The notes: generated by a model from the sequence alone, not told the origin. 64,000 nt of DNA from Methylobacter sp. (GCF_023227905.1 NZ_JALOCF010000007.1:1-64000), one strand, 5' to 3'. Counted from the stretch's first letter, positions 26,355-35,917 are shown. Translations and numbers: made by a program.

Positions 26355-26834
26355 ATGCGCAAAATAATGATCAATCAGGCCGCTGAAAATACCCCCTCTT
26401 CCGATCTGAATTTTTTAGATATAGAACATCTTGCCCAAGTAGAGTTTACCTCGGAGTGCCGGGAGCACCCTGTTGAGTCCGCCTTGTTATTGACGGCGGA
26501 TCAGGATGCCGGATGGCAGGCCGCAACTTCCGGTGAACAAACGATCCGTCTTGTTTTTGACCAGCCTCGCACTATCGAACGCATTTATTTGATATTCGAT
26601 GAGCCACAACAGTCGCGCACCCAAGAGTTTGTCCTGCTTTGGTTGATGGAAAATGACAGCACTTATCGGGAAATTTTACGGCAGCAATATCATTTTAGTC
26701 CGCCTGACACGACCCGCGAAATTGAGAATTATGAGGTCAGGCTTGATCAGTTAAAGGTGCTGGAATTAAAAATAATTCCAGACATCAGCGGTAGTCAAGC
26801 TTGCGCCCGGCTTAAACAGTTGCGTCTTGCGTAA
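26355..26834 (+). CDS. Discoidin-like (F5/8C-type) domain protein
   Basis: A 159-residue cytoplasmic protein (no signal peptide). The middle and end look like a beta-sandwich discoidin fold: GWQAATSGEQTIRLVF, the strand ERIYLIFDEP, TQEFVLLW, and the closing VLELKIIPDISG. Similar short proteins are widespread and unnamed in proteobacteria. The role is unknown, and ligand binding is only suggested by the fold. It lies 100 bases upstream of hppA on the same strand. Confidence 0.65.
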   Translation: MRKIMINQAAENTPSSDLNFLDIEHLAQVEFTSECREHPVESALLLTADQDAGWQAATSGEQTIRLVFDQPRTIERIYLIFDEPQQSRTQEFVLLWLMENDSTYREILRQQYHFSPPDTTREIENYEVRLDQLKVLELKIIPDISGSQACARLKQLRLA

Positions 26835-26935
26835 ATGCCGATTTTAATCAGGTGCGGATGTCAATTGCATGCGATGGCTAAACAAATAATAAAAGACCGT
26901 GTGGGGTTATAGCTAAATCAACTAAAGAGGTAGTT

Positions 26936-29050
26936 ATGATGTTTCCAGTATCTGCGTCAGTTGTTATTGCATTGTTGATGGGTATTGTAGGAGGCGTATT
27001 CGTGCTTTTGGAGCTGCGACGCGTTCTTAGCTATGATCAAGGCAATGAGGCTATGCAAGCCATTGCAAAGGCTATTCAAAAAGGATCGGCGGCCTTTTTG
27101 TCGCGCGAGTATCGTGTCATCGCGATTTTTGTAGTCATTGTCGCTACCCTTATTTCCGTGCTTTTACAATGGCAGACCGCGTTTTGTTTTGTGGTGGGTG
27201 CGAGTGCGTCTGCAAGCGCTGGCTGCCTGGGGATGTATGTGGCGGTTCGGGCCAACGTTCGAACTGCGGCGGCGGCTGGGCGCAGTTTGCATGAAGGATT
27301 GCGCGTTGCTTTTGGCAGCGGTTCTATTATGGGCATGGCTGTGGTTAGCTTTAGTCTTATCGGTATGACGGTATTGTTTTTGATATTTAACGGCAGTCCG
27401 AGCCAATTGGCCGACATTGCCGGCTTTGGTTTTGGCGCTAGCAGTATTGCGCTGTTTGCAAGAGTCGGTGGCGGTATTTACACCAAAGCCGCTGATGTCG
27501 GGGCTGATTTGGTGGGTAAGGTCGAACAAGGTATCCCCGAAGACGATCCACGCAATCCCGCCGTCATTGCCGATAATGTAGGCGATAATGTGGGCGATGT
27601 CGCGGGCATGGGCGCGGATTTATTTGAAAGCTATAGCGGTTCGATTATTGCTACCGCAACGTTGGGCGCCGCATTGGGTGCAAAGTCGTCGGCATTTATC
27701 GGATTGCCTTTCTTGATTGCCGCTGTTGGTATAGTTGCCAGTCTTTTTGGTATTTATATAGTCATTGGCAAACAGAAAAAACAGTCGAGCAGCAGCGAAT
27801 CCAAAATCGCCCGCTTTATAGAACAATACAGAATAACAATCGACGAAAATGCCAGTCTGGATGACTTATTGGCGGCGCTACGCCATTCTGTCTGGGGGGC
27901 GTCGATGCTAATATTAGGGCTTTCTTTGATTGCCGTACTGATTTCAGGGATCAGCTTTAATTATTGGCTGGTTATTTTGACCGGCTTGATAGCGGGCAAC
28001 GCCATTGCTTATGTGACTGAGTATTACACGGCATACACTGAAAAACCCACGCAAGCCATTGCTCGTGCTACGCAAACGGGCGCGGCAACTACCATTATCC
28101 AAGGCTTGGCAGTCGGTATGATAAGTACCGTTTTTCCTGTATTGATTGTCGCGACTGTTATCTTGCTGAGCATCGGACTGGGCTATGCAGCCGATGGTAC
28201 TATGGCTGCCGGTCTCTATGCAGTAGCTTTAGCGGCTGTGGGTATGTTAAGTACTTTAGGTGTGACGTTGGCGACTGATGCTTACGGTCCGGTAGCCGAT
28301 AATGCAGGCGGCATTGCTGAAATGAGTCATCTGCCCAGTGAAGTGCGTCATCGTACCGATGCGCTGGACAGCTTGGGCAATACCACCGCCGCTACCGGCA
28401 AAGGCTTTGCTATTGGCTCGGCGGTACTGACGGCGCTGGCTTTGTTGGCTGCTTATGTGACGGCTGCAAAGATTTATAGTTTGAATATTTTGGGAGCAAC
28501 CCTGCTGCCGGGTATCTTGATTGGTGCGATGATGCCGTATCTGTTTTCTGCGTTAACTATGAGGGCGGTGGGCAGGGCGGCTCATAAGATTGTCATTGAG
28601 GTACGTCGTCAGTTTCACGAAATTCCCGGCTTGATGGACGGCACGGGGCAGCCTGACTACGAAACTTGTGTCGGCATCTGCACAGAAAGTGCTTTGCGTG
28701 AAATGGTATTGCCCGGTGCATTAGCAGTTATTGTGCCGCTGGTTGTGGGGAATATTTTGGGTAAAGAAGCCCTTGCGGGTATGTTGGTCGGCGCCATGTC
28801 ATCGGGCTTTCTGCTGGCGGTGATGATGGCTAATGCGGGCGGCGCATGGGACAATGCGAAAAAATGGATTGAAACAGGGCAATATGGCGGCAAGGGTTCC
28901 GATTGCCACAAAGCTGCCGTGGTGGGCGATACTGTAGGTGATCCCTTTAAAGATACCAGCGGCCCGTCTTTAAATATTTTGATTAACCTGATGTCCATCG
29001 TCAGTCTTGTTTTTGCCACTTCCTTTGGTTCGGGGTGGTTTGGTTTTTAA
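26936..29050 (+). CDS. hppA: Membrane-bound proton/sodium-translocating pyrophosphatase
   Basis: An integral membrane enzyme of 704 residues and about 16 helices that couples PPi hydrolysis to ion pumping. The substrate site is complete: GGGIYTKAADVGADLVGKVE, the PEDDPRNPAVIADNVGDNVGD block and the last loop KAAVVGDTVGDPFKDTSGPS. In GNTTAATGKGFAIG the diagnostic positions are Ala and Gly, not Lys and Thr, which marks the K+-dependent subclass. That subclass includes Na+ pumps and K+-dependent H+ pumps, and I cannot decide between them. GAGG precedes two tandem ATGs (26936 and 26939), the second better spaced. PPi is a central metabolite in methanotrophs with PPi-dependent phosphofructokinase. 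Confidence 0.95.
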   Translation: MMFPVSASVVIALLMGIVGGVFVLLELRRVLSYDQGNEAMQAIAKAIQKGSAAFLSREYRVIAIFVVIVATLISVLLQWQTAFCFVVGASASASAGCLGMYVAVRANVRTAAAAGRSLHEGLRVAFGSGSIMGMAVVSFSLIGMTVLFLIFNGSPSQLADIAGFGFGASSIALFARVGGGIYTKAADVGADLVGKVEQGIPEDDPRNPAVIADNVGDNVGDVAGMGADLFESYSGSIIATATLGAALGAKSSAFIGLPFLIAAVGIVASLFGIYIVIGKQKKQSSSSESKIARFIEQYRITIDENASLDDLLAALRHSVWGASMLILGLSLIAVLISGISFNYWLVILTGLIAGNAIAYVTEYYTAYTEKPTQAIARATQTGAATTIIQGLAVGMISTVFPVLIVATVILLSIGLGYAADGTMAAGLYAVALAAVGMLSTLGVTLATDAYGPVADNAGGIAEMSHLPSEVRHRTDALDSLGNTTAATGKGFAIGSAVLTALALLAAYVTAAKIYSLNILGATLLPGILIGAMMPYLFSALTMRAVGRAAHKIVIEVRRQFHEIPGLMDGTGQPDYETCVGICTESALREMVLPGALAVIVPLVVGNILGKEALAGMLVGAMSSGFLLAVMMANAGGAWDNAKKWIETGQYGGKGSDCHKAAVVGDTVGDPFKDTSGPSLNILINLMSIVSLVFATSFGSGWFGF

Positions 29051-29073
29051 TATGCGCATCTATTAGGATGTAC

Positions 29074-29103
29074 CATTTGCCGGGTTGTGTTATTAGGCAA
29101 ATG
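29074..29103. terminator. Hairpin after hppA
   Basis: An 8-bp perfect stem (CATTTGCC and its complement) with a 14-base loop, 24 bases after the hppA stop and 57 before lemA. There is no T-run, so termination is only a possibility; it may instead be a processing or stability hairpin. Confidence 0.45.
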
Positions 29104-29159
29104 GGGCATGCTCGGGTGCAAAGCTGCTTTAAGTTTGGAATCTAATCTGTGAGGTTGAT

Positions 29160-29765
29160 ATGTTTAAAAGACTGATCGTTTTGTGCATGATGACTTTTTT
29201 ATCCGGTTGCGGTTATAACACGCTGCAGTCCGGCGACGAGAACGTTAAAGCGGCATGGGCGGAGGTGCTAAACCAGTATCAGCGCCGCGCTGATCTGGTG
29301 CCTAATCTGGTGAATGTGGTAAAGGGTTATGCGGCTCACGAAAAGGATGTGCTGACCGAAGTTACTGAGGCTCGCGCCAAGGTCGGATCGATTCAGGCTA
29401 CACCGGAATTGGTTGATGATGAGCAGGCGTTCCAAAAATTTATTGCCGCTCAAGGGCAAATGACCAGTGCAATCTCGCGGCTGCTGGCAGTGGCGGAAAA
29501 CTATCCGCAATTGAAAGCTGATGGATTGTTCCGTGACTTGCAAGCGCAGCTGGAGGGTACGGAAAACCGTATTACCGTGGCGCGCAATCGCTTTATTGCT
29601 GCGGTCAAGGAATACAATGTTACCGTGCGATCTTTTCCTACCAACCTTACGGCGATGATGTTCGGCCACAAAGCCAAGCCGAGCTTTACCGTAGAAAATG
29701 AGCAAGCTATTTCAAAGCCGCCTACAGTTGACTTTGGAGTGCCTGCACCGGTTGGCGGACAATAA
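29160..29765 (+). CDS. lemA: LemA family lipoprotein
   Basis: A 201-residue protein with a lipobox LSGC (Cys17) and the LemA helical core: NVKAAWAEVLNQYQRRADLVPNLVN, where the RADLVPNLV motif is diagnostic. LemA proteins accompany TPM-domain genes, exactly as here, and have unclear envelope functions. The next gene's ATG begins one base after this stop, so the three genes lemA-TPM-TPM are one operon. Confidence 0.92.
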   Translation: MFKRLIVLCMMTFLSGCGYNTLQSGDENVKAAWAEVLNQYQRRADLVPNLVNVVKGYAAHEKDVLTEVTEARAKVGSIQATPELVDDEQAFQKFIAAQGQMTSAISRLLAVAENYPQLKADGLFRDLQAQLEGTENRITVARNRFIAAVKEYNVTVRSFPTNLTAMMFGHKAKPSFTVENEQAISKPPTVDFGVPAPVGGQ

Positions 29766-29766
29766 A

Positions 29767-30621
29767 ATGTTGAGAACGTTGTCTACGATATTTCCTCGTG
29801 CCCGTTACGGACTCGGGTTTTTCCTGCTGTTATTTTGCATGGAGACTTGGGCGATGGTCGGTGTGCCCGAGTTATCTCGTCGCGTCACTGATCTTACCGG
29901 CACGCTCAACGCAGAACAGGTCAACTCTTTGGAAAATAAGTTGGCAGCGTTCGAAGCCCAAAAAGGTAGCCAGATCGCAGTATTGATCGTCCCGACTACG
30001 CAACCTAAAGATATAGCTGAGTTTGGCATAGAGGTTGCCGATTTGTGGCAAATAGGTCGCAAGGGGGTCGATGACGGCGTTATTCTGATTGTGGCAAAAG
30101 ATGATCGAAAAATGCGTCTTGAAGTGGGTTATGGCCTGGAGGGCGTCATTCCCGATGCAGTTGCTAAAAGAGTGATAGCGGAGACCATTACGCCGCGTTT
30201 TCAGCAGGATGATTTCGCGGGTGGTATTGATGCGGGAGTTACGCAGCTAATGAAGCTGATTGAAGGCGAACCTTTGCCGGCACCGTCTGAAAATTCGGGT
30301 GAGAATCTGGGCGAGGGATCCTTTATGTTCATTTTGGTTGGCGGCTTGATTGCAGGTTTTGCTTTGTCAGTCATGATGGGGCGGGTCATGGGCGGCATGC
30401 TGGCGGGATTGGGCACTGGCTTGGTGGCAGCGTTGGTTTTAGGGTTGGCTTTTTCGGCAGCGCTATTTGTCGGGTTAATGGTTTTTTTTATCGTTGGAGT
30501 TCGTTCGACAGGCGGACGCGGTTGGTCTAGCGGTGGCGGCTTTGGCGGCAGTAGTGGCGGCGGTTCATGGGGCGGTGGCGGTGGCCGCTTTGGCGGAGGA
30601 GGCGCATCAGGATCATGGTAA
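29767..30621 (+). CDS. TPM-domain (YgcG-type) membrane protein
   Basis: A 284-residue protein with a signal peptide (about 1-30), a TPM domain (about 35-165; QKGSQIAVLIVPTTQ, LEVGYGLEGVIPDAVAKRV), two to three hydrophobic helices (about 185-240) and a Gly/Ser-rich tail (about 245-284) ending in SW. This is the YgcG pattern, sometimes mis-described as a methanol dehydrogenase regulator. I chose the ATG at 29767; the longer frame would overlap lemA. It overlaps the next gene by 7 bases. Confidence 0.88.
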   Translation: MLRTLSTIFPRARYGLGFFLLLFCMETWAMVGVPELSRRVTDLTGTLNAEQVNSLENKLAAFEAQKGSQIAVLIVPTTQPKDIAEFGIEVADLWQIGRKGVDDGVILIVAKDDRKMRLEVGYGLEGVIPDAVAKRVIAETITPRFQQDDFAGGIDAGVTQLMKLIEGEPLPAPSENSGENLGEGSFMFILVGGLIAGFALSVMMGRVMGGMLAGLGTGLVAALVLGLAFSAALFVGLMVFFIVGVRSTGGRGWSSGGGFGGSSGGGSWGGGGGRFGGGGASGSW

Positions 30622-31121
30622 ATATTAAACGTTGGTTTCGTCATGCTTTTATGCCGCCGTGGCGTTGGCGCATGCTGTTTCCCAAAGCGGCACTTGCGGA
30701 CATTGAAACAGCAGTAAAGGACTCCGAGCATCGGCACAGTGCCGAGCTTCGTTTTGCTGTTGAAAATGCGCTTGCATTAAGCCAGGTTTGGCGAGGTGTT
30801 TCGGCTAGGCAGCGTGCGATAGAGGTGTTTTCGAATTTGCAGGTCTGGGATACCGAGCAAAACAGCGGCGTTTTGATTTATCTGTTGCTGGCAGATCATG
30901 AAGTCCATATTGTCGCGGATCGAGGTATTGCCAAGCGTGTGGAGCAAGTTGAGTGGAATGCCATTGCAGAAGCTATGCAGAAAGAGTTTCTGCACGGTGA
31001 TTTTCTGAGCGGGTCGCTGCAAGGCATCGAGCGTATCACAACATTGCTGGCTATTCATTTTCCGCCTGGCGCAGATAATCCTAATGAGCTTTCCAATAAG
31101 CCAATTATCGTTAAACGTTGA
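30615..31121 (+). CDS. Cytoplasmic TPM-domain protein
   Basis: A 168-residue protein with a basic, Trp-rich N-terminus (RWFRHAFMPPWRWRMLFP) that may touch the membrane surface, and a TPM domain without signal peptide (about 55-150; GVLIYLLLADHEVHIVADRGI). Its start overlaps the first TPM gene, which indicates coupling. The lemA-TPM-TPM trio is common in proteobacteria, and the pair probably acts together. Precise function is unknown. Confidence 0.85.
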   Translation: MVNIKRWFRHAFMPPWRWRMLFPKAALADIETAVKDSEHRHSAELRFAVENALALSQVWRGVSARQRAIEVFSNLQVWDTEQNSGVLIYLLLADHEVHIVADRGIAKRVEQVEWNAIAEAMQKEFLHGDFLSGSLQGIERITTLLAIHFPPGADNPNELSNKPIIVKR

Positions 31122-31244
31122 TTTAATTAATCAGCGTGCTTGTCAATTGCTAATGAAGTCACGGGCTTTTAGTTCGGTTTATTCATGCAGGACAGGTATT
31201 TAGGATTTGACGAATTTGTTGTTTCCATATACCATTGCGCGGTT

Positions 31245-31772
31245 ATGTTAGCTCGATTACCTGAATATATAGACCCTTTGCACCTAGCTGATAAGCGCGG
31301 TGAATTGAAGGGGCAAATACCTGTAAGTAGCTTGGATCGTTTGGCCGATGTGCTGTTTAACGATACAGGAGTTGTAACTGTGGATCTTTTTTTTGGCCGG
31401 GAAGGAAGGTTGGCCAAAGTTGAAGGGCAAATAGAGGCGGTTTTGGAGCTTAAATGCCAAAGCTGCTTGCAAGCAGTGCAATGGCCTGTCAAAAATACTG
31501 TCAAGTTAGGTATTGTTACCTCAATAGATCAAGCAGACAGATTGCCCGAGGATTATGAACCGTTGTTGGTTGATGATGAAAAAATCCTTCTAAAGAACAT
31601 TATTGAAGACGAATTACTGCTTGTTTTGCCTGCATTCCCCAAGCATCAGCACGATTGTCTCGCCAATAATTCATATGTCAATAAAGCGGGTTCTTTGACA
31701 GATGAGCAGCAATCGCCCCCTGAAAATCCTTTTTCCATTTTAGCCAAACTTAAAAACACTGGAGATTTATAA
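31245..31772 (+). CDS. yceD: 23S rRNA accumulation protein YceD (DUF177)
   Basis: A 175-residue homologue of E. coli YceD, which promotes 23S rRNA accumulation and is conserved just before rpmF. Its ARLPEYIDPLHLADKRGELKG start and the CQSCLQAVQWPV segment (two Cys as in DUF177) fit. I prefer the ATG at 31245 because YceD begins shortly before this LPxxIDP motif. The ATG at 31185 would add 20 residues. Its stop overlaps the rpmF ATG by one base (TAATG). Confidence 0.88.
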   Translation: MLARLPEYIDPLHLADKRGELKGQIPVSSLDRLADVLFNDTGVVTVDLFFGREGRLAKVEGQIEAVLELKCQSCLQAVQWPVKNTVKLGIVTSIDQADRLPEDYEPLLVDDEKILLKNIIEDELLLVLPAFPKHQHDCLANNSYVNKAGSLTDEQQSPPENPFSILAKLKNTGDL

Positions 31773-31954
31773 TGGCCGTACAAAAAAGTAAAGTATCGCG
31801 TTCAAGACGTGGTCAACGTCGTTCGCATGACGCGTTAACCGGTAGAACTTTGTCTCAAGATCCGATGACAGGTGAAACTCACATTCGCCATCATGTTACT
31901 CCTGATGGCTTCTTTAAAGGTCGTCAAATCGTAAGCAACGGCGACGAAGATTAA
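31772..31954 (+). CDS. rpmF: 50S ribosomal protein L32
   Basis: A 60-residue protein starting MAVQKSKVSRSRRGQRRSHD, a standard zinc-free L32 sequence of the large subunit. It lies between yceD and plsX, the universal bacterial order that links ribosome and lipid synthesis. Confidence 0.98.
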   Translation: MAVQKSKVSRSRRGQRRSHDALTGRTLSQDPMTGETHIRHHVTPDGFFKGRQIVSNGDED

Positions 31955-31985
31955 TAAATCTTTCCACCTTGCAGCATCATGATAT

Positions 31986-32023
31986 GCCGAAGTTGATCAA
32001 ATTAGGTCAGGTTCGGCTTTTTT
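31986..32023 (+). terminator. Putative terminator/attenuator between rpmF and plsX
   Basis: GCCGAA and TTCGGC pair around a 20-base loop and are followed by six T. It would stop part of the rpmF transcripts before plsX. The long loop makes it weaker than a classic terminator, so partial read-through is likely. Confidence 0.55.
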
Positions 32024-32050
32024 ATAATAACTCAGGAGTCATCCGTAAGC

Positions 32051-33079
32051 GTGAGCCTAACAATTTCGATTGATGCAATGGGCGGGGATTTCGGTCCTGA
32101 AGTCACCATTCCGGCATCGTTGGATTGTCTAAAGAGCAATCCAGACTTAAAACTGATCTTAGTGGGCGATGAAGCGGTTCTGAAACCGCAGTTAGCCCAA
32201 GCATTAATTGATTACCAAGACAGACTTACCATTCAGCACGCATCCCAGTGTGTCGAAATGGATGAGTCGCCATCCAAGGCATTAAAAAATAAAAAAGATT
32301 CGTCAATGCGGGTTGCTATCAACCTGGTCCATGGCGGACGGGCAGATGCTTGTGTTAGTGCCGGCAATACCGGAGCTTTAATGGCTACTGCCCGCTTTGT
32401 GCTTAAAATGATTCCCGGAATTGATCGGCCAGCCATCATTTCCACATTGCCGTCCATTAATGGACATACGCATGCGCTTGATCTAGGCGCTAATGTGGAT
32501 TGCTCTGCGGAGCATCTTTTTCAATTTGCAGTGATGGGTGCCGAGCTGGTTAAAGCGGTTGAAAATATTGATAATCCCAAGGTGGGTTTATTAAATATTG
32601 GCGAAGAAGATGTGAAAGGTAATGAGCAGGTTAAAGCTGCGGCAAAATTACTGGAAAATTCATCGTTAAACTACATAGGCTACGTGGAAGGCGATTCTTT
32701 AAATGCGGGTCATATCGATGTTGATTTGATTGTTGCCGATGGTTTTGTCGGTAATGTCGCGCTCAAATCCATTGAAGGTGCGGCAAAAATGATTGGAACC
32801 GCATTAAAAGAAGCCTTTGGTAAAAATAGTATCACCAAATTGGCGGGGCTTTTGGCCTATCCGGTGCTCAAATCATTTAAAAAACGTATCGACCCGCGCT
32901 TGTATAACGGGGCCAGCTTTTTAGGATTACGCGGCCTGGTTATTAAAAGCCACGGAGGAGCTGATATACTGGCGTTTAAAACGGCGATTCATCTTGCTGA
33001 AATTGAAGTAAAAAAAGACGTTATAAGAAAAATAAGCGAACAAGTCGAAAAGACTTTGGCTCTGAGAGAGAATGCATGA
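32051..33079 (+). CDS. plsX: Phosphate acyltransferase PlsX
   Basis: PlsX makes acyl-phosphate from acyl-ACP, the donor for PlsY in phospholipid synthesis. It is 342 residues, with the SIDAMGGDFGP start and the SAGNTGALMA and LDLGANVDC motifs. The start is GTG, with AGGAG about 12 bases upstream. It overlaps fabH by 4 bases (ATGA). It opens the fab gene cluster. Confidence 0.96.
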   Translation: MSLTISIDAMGGDFGPEVTIPASLDCLKSNPDLKLILVGDEAVLKPQLAQALIDYQDRLTIQHASQCVEMDESPSKALKNKKDSSMRVAINLVHGGRADACVSAGNTGALMATARFVLKMIPGIDRPAIISTLPSINGHTHALDLGANVDCSAEHLFQFAVMGAELVKAVENIDNPKVGLLNIGEEDVKGNEQVKAAAKLLENSSLNYIGYVEGDSLNAGHIDVDLIVADGFVGNVALKSIEGAAKMIGTALKEAFGKNSITKLAGLLAYPVLKSFKKRIDPRLYNGASFLGLRGLVIKSHGGADILAFKTAIHLAEIEVKKDVIRKISEQVEKTLALRENA

Positions 33080-34044
33080 TTCGTTATTCAAGAGTAATCG
33101 GTACCGGCGGCTATCTGCCGGAGAAAGTTCTTACCAATGAACAAATATCACAAACTGTTGACACTTCCGATAGCTGGATTTTTGAGCGCACCGGCATCAA
33201 AAGCCGTCGCATTGCGGGAGCAGACGAAACGGCCTCAAGCATGGCCGAGATTGCCGCAAGACAAGCTATAGAAGCTGCCGCTTGTGATGCCGAAGAAATT
33301 GACTTAATTATTGTTGCGACCGGTACGCCGGATCGTGTTTATCCAAGTACAGGTTGTTTGTTGCAGCAGCGCTTGGGTATTAAAAATTGCGTCGCTTTTG
33401 ACGTGCAGGCTGCCTGTTCAGGTTCGATTTTTGCCTTGAGCATTGCCGATCAGTATATCAAATCGGGTGCAGCCAAGAAGGTTCTGGTTGTGGGGACTGA
33501 AATCTGTTCACGCGTTGTTGACTGGACTGATCGGGGAACCTGTATCTTATTTGGGGATGGTGCTGGCGCGGTATTGCTGGGCGTATCGGATGAAGCCGGT
33601 ATTTTATCGACGCATATTCATTCTGACGGTGAATATGAAGATCTACTTTATTGCCCAAATCCTCAGGCGGCTACTGAAGCCAATAAGCACGAACCCGGCT
33701 ACATCAGTATGCGCGGCAACGAAGTGTTCAAGGTGGCTGTCAATACGCTGGGGCGTATAGTCGACGAAACTTTGGCGGCAAATGACATGCAGCAGTCTCA
33801 TGTTGATTGGTTGGTTCCTCATCAGGCGAATACAAGAATTATCGCGGCGACAGCAAAAAAATTAAAAATGTCCATGGATCATGTCATTTTGACCCTTGAA
33901 AATCAGGGCAATACCTCATCTGCATCCGTGCTGCTTGCCCTCAATGAAGGGATTCGGGACGGTCGCATTCAGCGCGGGCAAATTATTTTGCTTGAAGCGT
34001 TTGGGGCGGGGTTCACTTGGGGTTCTGCGTTAATTAAATATTAA
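33076..34044 (+). CDS. fabH: Beta-ketoacyl-ACP synthase III
   Basis: This enzyme starts fatty acid synthesis by condensing acetyl-CoA with malonyl-ACP. It is 322 residues; the catalytic triad is visible as Cys in DVQAACSGSIF, His in VPHQANTRI and Asn in ENQGNTSSAS. It is translationally coupled to plsX and followed 12 bases later by fabD. Confidence 0.97.
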   Translation: MIRYSRVIGTGGYLPEKVLTNEQISQTVDTSDSWIFERTGIKSRRIAGADETASSMAEIAARQAIEAAACDAEEIDLIIVATGTPDRVYPSTGCLLQQRLGIKNCVAFDVQAACSGSIFALSIADQYIKSGAAKKVLVVGTEICSRVVDWTDRGTCILFGDGAGAVLLGVSDEAGILSTHIHSDGEYEDLLYCPNPQAATEANKHEPGYISMRGNEVFKVAVNTLGRIVDETLAANDMQQSHVDWLVPHQANTRIIAATAKKLKMSMDHVILTLENQGNTSSASVLLALNEGIRDGRIQRGQIILLEAFGAGFTWGSALIKY

Positions 34045-34056
34045 AAGCATATTGAA

Positions 34057-35007
34057 ATGAATAACCAAATTTATAACTTAGCTTTTGTTTTTCCAGGCCA
34101 GGGATCGCAATCTGTCGGCATGCTAAATGATTTGGCTGCCAGTTATCCCGAGGTGAAGCATACTTTTGAACGGGCATCCGATGCGTTAGGCAAGGACTTG
34201 TGGGCTATTGTCGCAGAAGGCCCGGAGGAAGAGCTTAATCAAACACATAATACGCAGCCTGCAATGCTGGCCGCCGGTGTGGCTGTTTGGCAGCTATGGT
34301 GCAAACACAGTAACATTCGCCCTGCATGGATGGCTGGCCATAGTTTAGGTGAATATACAGCCTTGGTTTGTTCGGATGCCTTGTCGTTTGAAGACGGCAT
34401 AAAGCTGGTTGCGGCAAGAGGGAGATTGATGCAGGAAGCTGTGCCTCCAGGTGTCGGCGCAATGGCGGCAATTCTGGGTCTTGAGGATCATCAGGTTGTT
34501 CAGGTTTGCGCGAACGCGGCTGAGGGTGAGATCGTTTCGGCGGTCAACTTTAATTCGCCGGGGCAGGTGGTTATTGCCGGTAACGTTGCCGCGGTTGAAA
34601 GGGCAATGCTTGCCGCGAAAGAAGCAGGTGCTAAGCGCGCCGTGCTTTTACCTGTTAGCGTTCCTTCGCATTGTGAATTAATGGAATCGGCATCCCAAAA
34701 ACTGGATGAGCAATTGCAATACACTGTGATTGATACGCCAAAAGCAACGCTGATCCATAATGTAGATGTTGCGTCACACAGCGCACCTGAAGTCATCCGT
34801 AATGCATTAAAAGAGCAGCTCTATAAGCCGGTGCGCTGGGCTGATAGCATTAAATTCATGCATGACCAGGGCGTTACCAGTTTTGTTGAATGCGGTCCGG
34901 GCAAGGTGTTAATCGGGCTGAACAAACGCATCGCTAAGGATGCAGAGCATATGTCTATTTATGATCCGGAAACATTAAATAAGGTATTGGAGCAACTCAA
35001 TGGATAA
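34057..35007 (+). CDS. fabD: Malonyl-CoA:ACP transacylase
   Basis: Loads malonyl onto ACP. It is 316 residues; FPGQGSQSVGM near the N-terminus and the nucleophile Ser in AGHSLGEYTAL are standard, as is the His in PVSVPSHCELM. It overlaps fabG by 8 bases. Confidence 0.97.
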   Translation: MNNQIYNLAFVFPGQGSQSVGMLNDLAASYPEVKHTFERASDALGKDLWAIVAEGPEEELNQTHNTQPAMLAAGVAVWQLWCKHSNIRPAWMAGHSLGEYTALVCSDALSFEDGIKLVAARGRLMQEAVPPGVGAMAAILGLEDHQVVQVCANAAEGEIVSAVNFNSPGQVVIAGNVAAVERAMLAAKEAGAKRAVLLPVSVPSHCELMESASQKLDEQLQYTVIDTPKATLIHNVDVASHSAPEVIRNALKEQLYKPVRWADSIKFMHDQGVTSFVECGPGKVLIGLNKRIAKDAEHMSIYDPETLNKVLEQLNG

Positions 35008-35728
35008 ACAAGTAGCTTTAGTAACGGGTGCCAGTCGTGGCATCGGTCGGGCAATCGCAGAAAGATTGGCTCAGGATGGTTTTTTTGTTATCGGTACTGC
35101 TACCACTGATAACGGCGCCGATTCAATCTCCTCCTATCTGGGTGAGCATGGCAAGGGCCTAAAGCTTGATGTCGCTAACCCTGAATCTATTGAAGAAGTC
35201 GTGAAAATTGTTAATGACGAGTTTGGGGCTCCAGCTGTGCTGGTCAACAATGCAGGCATCACTCGTGACAATTTGTTGATGCGCATGAAGGACGATGAGT
35301 GGGATGATATTATCAGCACCAACCTGACTTCGGTATATCGCATGAGCAAGGCGGTGCTGCGCGGCATGATGAAAGCCAAAACAGGTCGTATTATTAATAT
35401 TTCATCTGTAGTGGGCTCGACAGGTAATGCAGGACAGGCAAATTACGCCGCAGCAAAGGCCGGAATGGTTGGGTTTGCTAAGTCTATGGCCAAAGAAGTG
35501 GGGTCAAGGAATATCACTATCAATACTGTGTCGCCTGGATTTATTGATACTGATATGACTAAAGAGTTGAGTGATGATATTAAAAATACCTTGCTGACAT
35601 CTATTCCCCTGTCCCGTTTGGGTAAAGCGGAAGAGATCGCTCATACGGTTTCATTTTTGGCATCCGACGGCGCAGCTTATATCACTGGTGAAAATATTCA
35701 TGTTAATGGTGGCATGTTCATGCCGTAA
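35000..35728 (+). CDS. fabG: 3-oxoacyl-ACP reductase
   Basis: An NADPH-dependent short-chain dehydrogenase of 242 residues that reduces beta-ketoacyl-ACP. The TGASRGIGRA cofactor motif, NNAGIT, and the catalytic Ser/Tyr/Lys (NISSVVG, YAAAKAG) are intact. It ends 190 bases before acpP, which has its own promoter. Confidence 0.97.
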   Translation: MDKQVALVTGASRGIGRAIAERLAQDGFFVIGTATTDNGADSISSYLGEHGKGLKLDVANPESIEEVVKIVNDEFGAPAVLVNNAGITRDNLLMRMKDDEWDDIISTNLTSVYRMSKAVLRGMMKAKTGRIINISSVVGSTGNAGQANYAAAKAGMVGFAKSMAKEVGSRNITINTVSPGFIDTDMTKELSDDIKNTLLTSIPLSRLGKAEEIAHTVSFLASDGAAYITGENIHVNGGMFMP

Positions 35729-35773
35729 GAGGTGTTGCCTATAGTCGGTATCAGTAATGTTCATGCCTTTATA

Positions 35774-35803
35774 TTGTGATATTCTTGCAATATAAAGTAT
35801 AAT
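35774..35803 (+). promoter_or_regulatory. Sigma-70 promoter of acpP
   Basis: TTGTGA (35774-35779), an 18-base spacer, and a perfect TATAAT (35798-35803), about 115 bases before the acpP ATG. A GC-rich imperfect hairpin (CCGTCT...AGACGG) follows in the leader. A strong separate promoter suits the very abundant acyl carrier protein. Confidence 0.65.
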
Positions 35804-35917
35804 TCTCCCCGCCGTCTGGAATTTCCGGAGACGGGATTTCAAATAAAATTAATAACAATACTATTGTAGGTCTTGGATTAGACGCCGGGAAACTTACATT
35901 GTTTGAGGACAATAAAT

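Noticed and set aside
30201..30737. 178-codon Pro/Lys-rich minus-strand frame
   Set aside because: Antisense of the Gly-rich tail of the TPM protein; a composition artefact.
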